Notes under the pieces: model-generated
The model's database searches: none
What the model saw: the letters and a program-made list of their open reading frames with translations, nothing else
Told to the model about the DNA's origin: nothing
Made by a program: the position numbers and the translations under genes
In this document: positions 35,760-37,397 of the stretch, piece by piece
How the letters are laid out: every line of letters begins with the position of its first letter
Position numbering within the stretch: position 1 is the first letter of the stretch
NCBI RefSeq assembly: GCF_002159495.1
Contig: NZ_NFIT01000017.1
Location: 1-37,397, forward strand
Direction: 5' to 3'
Source: Olsenella sp. An293
GTDB lineage: Bacteria; Actinomycetota; Coriobacteriia; Coriobacteriales; Atopobiaceae
DNA: 37,397 nucleotides

Positions 35760-37028
35760 CTAGAAGCGCCTCCCCTCGCGGACGTCGATGGCGAGGTAGT
35801 CGTCCTCGCCGCGCATGAGCTTGGCAAACGCCGAGAAAGCGTAGGTGGAGTCGTTGGGGCCGGGCTTGGCCTCGGGGTGGTACTGCATGGAGAAGGCCGG
35901 GATGTCGAGGAACTGGATGCCCTCGGGCGTGCCGTCGTTGAGGTTGACGTGCGTGAGGCGCACGCGCCCGTACTTCTCGGTCTGGACGACGGGCGCCACG
36001 TGGCGGCGGGACCAGAAGCGCAGGTCCTCGTCTGCCGGGTGCTCGCCCACGCCGTCGGAGAGCTCCGGCACGAGCGGCCCGAAGGTCGAGAAGACCGGGC
36101 CGTAGTTGTGGTTCTGGGCGGTGATCTCCACCTTGCCGGTGAGCAGGTTCATCACCGGCTCGTTGCCGCCGTGGTGGCCGTACGGCAGCTTCTCGATGGT
36201 GGCGCCGGCCGCCATGGAGATGACCTGGTTGCCGAGGCAGATGCCAAAGACGGGCAGCTTGCCGAGGCAGGCGCGCACGGCGTCGACCACGGGCGGTACG
36301 GAGACCGGGTCGCCGGGGCCGTTGGAGAAGAACACGCCGTCGGGGTTCATCTCGAGGACCTTCTCGGCGGGCGTGTCCCACGGCACGACGGTGACCTCGC
36401 AGCCGGCGGCGGAGAGGCGCTTGGCGATGCCCTTCTTCTCGCCGCAGTCGTAGGCGACGACGTGCAGGCGGGGCTGGCCGTCGGAGTCCTGGCCGGGAAC
36501 CGTGAAGGGCTCGCGCGTGGAGACGTCCGCGACGTAGTTGTGCTCGGCGATGGCCGGGGCCGCCTTGACGCGAGCGATGAGGCTCTCAGGGTCGAGGTCG
36601 GTCGTGGAGATGGCCGCCTTCATGGCGCCGCCCTCGCGGATGGCCAGGGTCAGCGCGCGCGTGTCGACGTCCTCGATGGCCACGACGCCGCGCTGGACGA
36701 GGAAGTTGGGCAGGGACTCGACGCTCTGCCAGTTGCTCGGCGTGTAGCACATGTCGTGCACCACGAGGCCGGCCAGGTTGAGCGGGTCGCCCTGCATGTC
36801 CTTATCGTTGATGCCGTAGTTGCCGATCTGGGGATAGGTGAGCGTGACAATCTGGCCCGCGTAGGACGGGTCGGAGATGATCTCCTGGTAGCCCACCATC
36901 GAGGTGTTGAACACGATCTCGCCGAAGGCCTCTCCCTCGGCGCCCGCGGAGCGCCCGAAGAAGTGCATCCCGTTCTCGAGCGCGAGAAGCGCCCTCGGAT
37001 GCCTGCCGTTGTCCACCAGTAGGTTCAC
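35760..37028 (-). CDS. carA: Carbamoyl-phosphate synthase small (glutaminase) subunit
   Basis: Hydrolyses glutamine and channels ammonia to CarB. The 422-residue protein has the N-terminal CarA domain (ALLALENGMHFFGRSAGAEG onward) and a class I glutamine amidotransferase domain: Cys264 in FGICLGNQ, His384 and Glu386 in QYHPEAKPG, and SNGPGDP before the nucleophile. The start is taken as GTG at 37028; GGTG five bases before it is a poor ribosome site, so this start is moderately certain. The leader has a promoter, a possible PyrR loop and an intrinsic terminator, indicating control by attenuation. Confidence 0.96.
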   Translation of the reverse strand: MNLLVDNGRHPRALLALENGMHFFGRSAGAEGEAFGEIVFNTSMVGYQEIISDPSYAGQIVTLTYPQIGNYGINDKDMQGDPLNLAGLVVHDMCYTPSNWQSVESLPNFLVQRGVVAIEDVDTRALTLAIREGGAMKAAISTTDLDPESLIARVKAAPAIAEHNYVADVSTREPFTVPGQDSDGQPRLHVVAYDCGEKKGIAKRLSAAGCEVTVVPWDTPAEKVLEMNPDGVFFSNGPGDPVSVPPVVDAVRACLGKLPVFGICLGNQVISMAAGATIEKLPYGHHGGNEPVMNLLTGKVEITAQNHNYGPVFSTFGPLVPELSDGVGEHPADEDLRFWSRRHVAPVVQTEKYGRVRLTHVNLNDGTPEGIQFLDIPAFSMQYHPEAKPGPNDSTYAFSAFAKLMRGEDDYLAIDVREGRRF

Positions 37029-37079
37029 AGCAACACCGCCCTTTCGTCGCGCGCCCAGAGGGGCCCTGCCCACAGCCAC

Positions 37080-37115
37080 AAAAAACGGAGCGACCGCCGG
37101 CTGGCGGAGACTCCG
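37080..37115 (-). terminator. Attenuator terminator in the carAB leader
   Basis: On the minus strand CGGAG and CCGCC pair with GGCGG and CTCCG (internal 3x3 loop, AGCC cap), followed by TTTTTTG. It lies between the promoter and carA, 52 bp before the start, so it must be read through for expression. Confidence 0.8.
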
Positions 37116-37151
37116 AATAAGGCAGCTGCGATGAGGTTGTGGACGCCTTTT

Positions 37152-37166
37152 CGGTCTCTCGTACCG
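37152..37166 (-). promoter_or_regulatory. Possible PyrR-binding loop in the carAB leader
   Basis: The minus-strand RNA reads CGGUACGAGAGACCG: a CGGU/ACCG stem with a loop containing CGAGAG, which fits the NGNGAG part of the PyrR anti-antiterminator loop. The flanking CC/GG of the consensus is not present, so the match is partial. Confidence 0.4.
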
Positions 37167-37184
37167 TCTTAAAGGTCGTGGAAT

Positions 37185-37193
37185 AGCATAGCA
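37185..37193 (-). promoter_or_regulatory. Extended -10 promoter of carAB
   Basis: TGCTATGCT on the minus strand, of the same TGCTATnCT type as the valS and MFS promoters. It gives a leader of about 150 nt before carA. Confidence 0.5.
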
Positions 37194-37289
37194 GTTCGGG
37201 CGTTGGTTGTGGCGCGGCGCAACGCCTTCGCAAAAAACCCGGGCCAAGGGCGAGAAGGACATCGACGGAAAGCCGCCCCGGAGCCCAAG

Positions 37290-37397
37290 TGAACTGCGCC
37301 CCAGAACTTGGACGCGCTAAATCATAACCGCTAGGCGGCCTCCCGAAGGGCCTGCTCCCGGAACTCGACCGGGGTCAGGCCCTTCAGCTTGACCTGC
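37290..37397 (-). mobile_element. IS3-family insertion sequence end (cut by window edge)
   Basis: TGAACTGCGCCCCAGAAC from 37290 is a terminal inverted repeat of the IS150/IS3 type. The transposase tail lies inside it. Only the 3' end of the element is in the window. It lies about 97 bp upstream of the carAB -10. Target-site duplication cannot be examined. Confidence 0.85.
37331..37397 (-). CDS. IS3-family transposase, C-terminal fragment
   Basis: The last 22 codons read QVKLKGLTPVEFREQALREA followed by A and a TAG stop. The LKGLTPVEFR pattern is the conserved C terminus of IS3/IS150-group OrfB transposases (DDE integrase fold). The remainder lies beyond the window, so completeness and activity are unknown. 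Confidence 0.88.
   Translation of the reverse strand, partial: QVKLKGLTPVEFREQALREAA

Overview
The window is high-GC bacterial chromosome (about two thirds G+C by eye) with dense genes, Shine-Dalgarno (SD)-led starts, several GTG/TTG starts and many ATGA overlaps. The tig-clpP-clpX order, the codon use and the abundance of GGGACWGTCCC palindromes suggest an actinobacterium of the Coriobacteriia (Olsenella/Atopobium/Collinsella-like). That placement is an inference; no rRNA or ribosomal protein gene is present to test it.

Layout. 1-5.6 kb: valS (minus), a TatD-type hydrolase and a GT8 glycosyltransferase (plus). 5.6-9.2 kb: tRNA-Leu, tig, clpP and clpX, all minus, a protein folding and proteolysis block. 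9.4-13.8 kb: an XRE/DUF2975 pair, a membrane-anchored unknown protein, a small unknown gene, and an MFS-GNAT operon with a possible leader peptide. 13.8-21.4 kb: a lipoprotein, a fused ABC exporter, a GNAT, an ECF sigma factor with a DUF4179 anti-sigma-like protein, a small helical gene coupled to a GNAT, and a divergent pair (small membrane protein / XRE-membrane regulator). 21.5-26 kb: a five-gene minus operon, response regulator, ABC ATPase, two permeases and a histidine kinase, laid out like peptide-antibiotic sensing and immunity modules. 26.2-31.4 kb: a complete ABC importer (Tat lipoprotein binding protein, two permeases, ATPase) with a CehA/McbA-like PHP hydrolase. A second PHP phosphatase (HisJ/HisK type) faces it. 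32.5-37.2 kb: carB and carA with an attenuator-like leader, then the end of an IS3-family element at the window edge.

The least explained content is between genes. Three copies of a roughly 140-bp dyad element carry GGGTATGTACA half-sites, two at each end, spaced exactly 22 bp, around a partly conserved core. At least five other loci have dyads of similar build with different arm sequences. About nine GGGACWGTCCC palindromes sit at gene ends; in four genes the palindrome includes the stop codon, and in one of these it also encodes the C-terminal residues. The 7-mer CTTCTCG/CGAGAAG occurs about 70 times by eye where fewer than ten would be expected, in all reading frames and between genes, often as inverted pairs.

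No CRISPR array, prophage or biosynthetic cluster was seen.
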